DNA of 6,678 nt, from the NCBI GenBank assembly GCA_003353825.1, contig PIVW01000326.1, positions 1 to 6,678 of the forward strand, in the 5' to 3' direction. The DNA comes from Chloroflexota bacterium (GTDB lineage: Bacteria; Chloroflexota; Anaerolineae; J102). The number at the start of each line of letters is the position of its first letter. Within the stretch, counting starts at the first letter, position 1. The notes beneath the pieces are model-generated. The model saw nothing but the letters and a program-made list of their open reading frames with translations, was not told the origin of the DNA and searched no databases. Positions 6,469 through 6,678 of the stretch are shown here, piece after piece. Both the position numbers and the translations under genes were made by a program.

Positions 6469-6678
6469 AGCCGTACCAACGTCTATGCGCAACGTAGGAA
6501 CACGCGCACATAATGACGTCTAGGAAAGGGAGAAGAGAACAGTTTAACCGCCGGTGGCGTATTAACCATTGGTGCTAGTTGAGAGAATATCTTCACACTA
6601 CATATAGTATGCTTGTCAAATGTGCTACTAAATGCAGGCATCAGGAATACGTGGCAGTGATTTTCTGTTCAGATGCTC
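6464..6678 (-). promoter_or_regulatory. Leader/intergenic region upstream of the giant gene
   Basis: About 215 bases with no supported gene on either strand; the promoter should lie here. Minus-strand TTGACA (6614..6619) matches the -35 consensus exactly, but no good -10 hexamer lies 16-18 bases downstream. A CATTAT (6509..6514, minus) resembles a -10 but lacks a -35. Two direct GGTTAA copies (plus-strand TTAACC at 6544..6549 and 6562..6567) are 18 bases apart and could be a regulator site. I can support a regulatory region but not a specific transcription start. Confidence 0.3.

Noticed and set aside
6614..6619. Perfect minus-strand TTGACA as a -35 promoter element
   Set aside because: No acceptable -10 hexamer at 16-18 bases; kept only as a note in the leader region, not as a promoter call.
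6632..6678. Plus-strand starts near the right edge (ATG 6632, GTG 6651) that stay open to the end
   Set aside because: Only about 10-15 codons are visible, the ATG has no Shine-Dalgarno and the GTG has only a weak AGGA; insufficient to call a divergent gene.

Overview
The window is almost entirely one very large minus-strand gene (113..6433, about 2,106 codons). It encodes a secreted or membrane-anchored, multi-modular surface protein. No tRNA, rRNA, CRISPR array, insertion sequence or phage gene is visible. The organism is not identifiable with certainty. Long Thr-Pro linkers, DNRLRE-type repeats and a CBM9-like module beside a glycoside-hydrolase-like barrel, with moderate GC, suggest a filamentous or uncultured Chloroflexota lineage (Anaerolineae/Caldilineae-like). 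That is an inference from style; no marker gene is present.

Layout in the direction of transcription (right to left). 6464..6678 is an intergenic leader with no convincing gene. 6450..6468 holds two overlapping perfect palindromes directly abutting a strong Shine-Dalgarno (6443..6449) that fixes the ATG at 6433. The protein then runs: basic N-terminus and one hydrophobic segment (residues 15-38); Pro-rich stalk (39-61); TIM-barrel glycoside-hydrolase-like module (62-361); beta-rich accessory region (366-534); DNRLRE repeats 1 to 4 (564-748, 798-986, 1000-1179, 1236-1416); a CBM9-like sugar-binding module (1436-1634); DNRLRE repeats 5 and 6 (1664-1842, 1926-2106). Seven Thr/Pro/Ser/Ala-rich linkers totalling about 276 residues separate the modules. 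Residues are counted from the ATG at 6433.

At the left edge (1..129, plus strand) an open frame entering from outside the window looks like the 3' end of a convergent gene. Its stop lies inside the last codons of the giant gene, giving a 17-base tail-to-tail overlap.

Working model (inference): the protein leaves the cell through the Sec pathway, stays anchored by its N-terminus or is released, and projects a long, probably O-glycosylated stalk of beta-rich repeats. The barrel sits nearest the membrane and would process or bind a glycan; the CBM9-like module and DNRLRE repeats would bind polysaccharide or neighbouring cells or sheath. The most notable points are the architecture itself, the barrel with Glu at both clan GH-A catalytic positions but no family I can name, the two subtypes of DNRLRE repeat, and 18-bp tandem repeats in the linkers.
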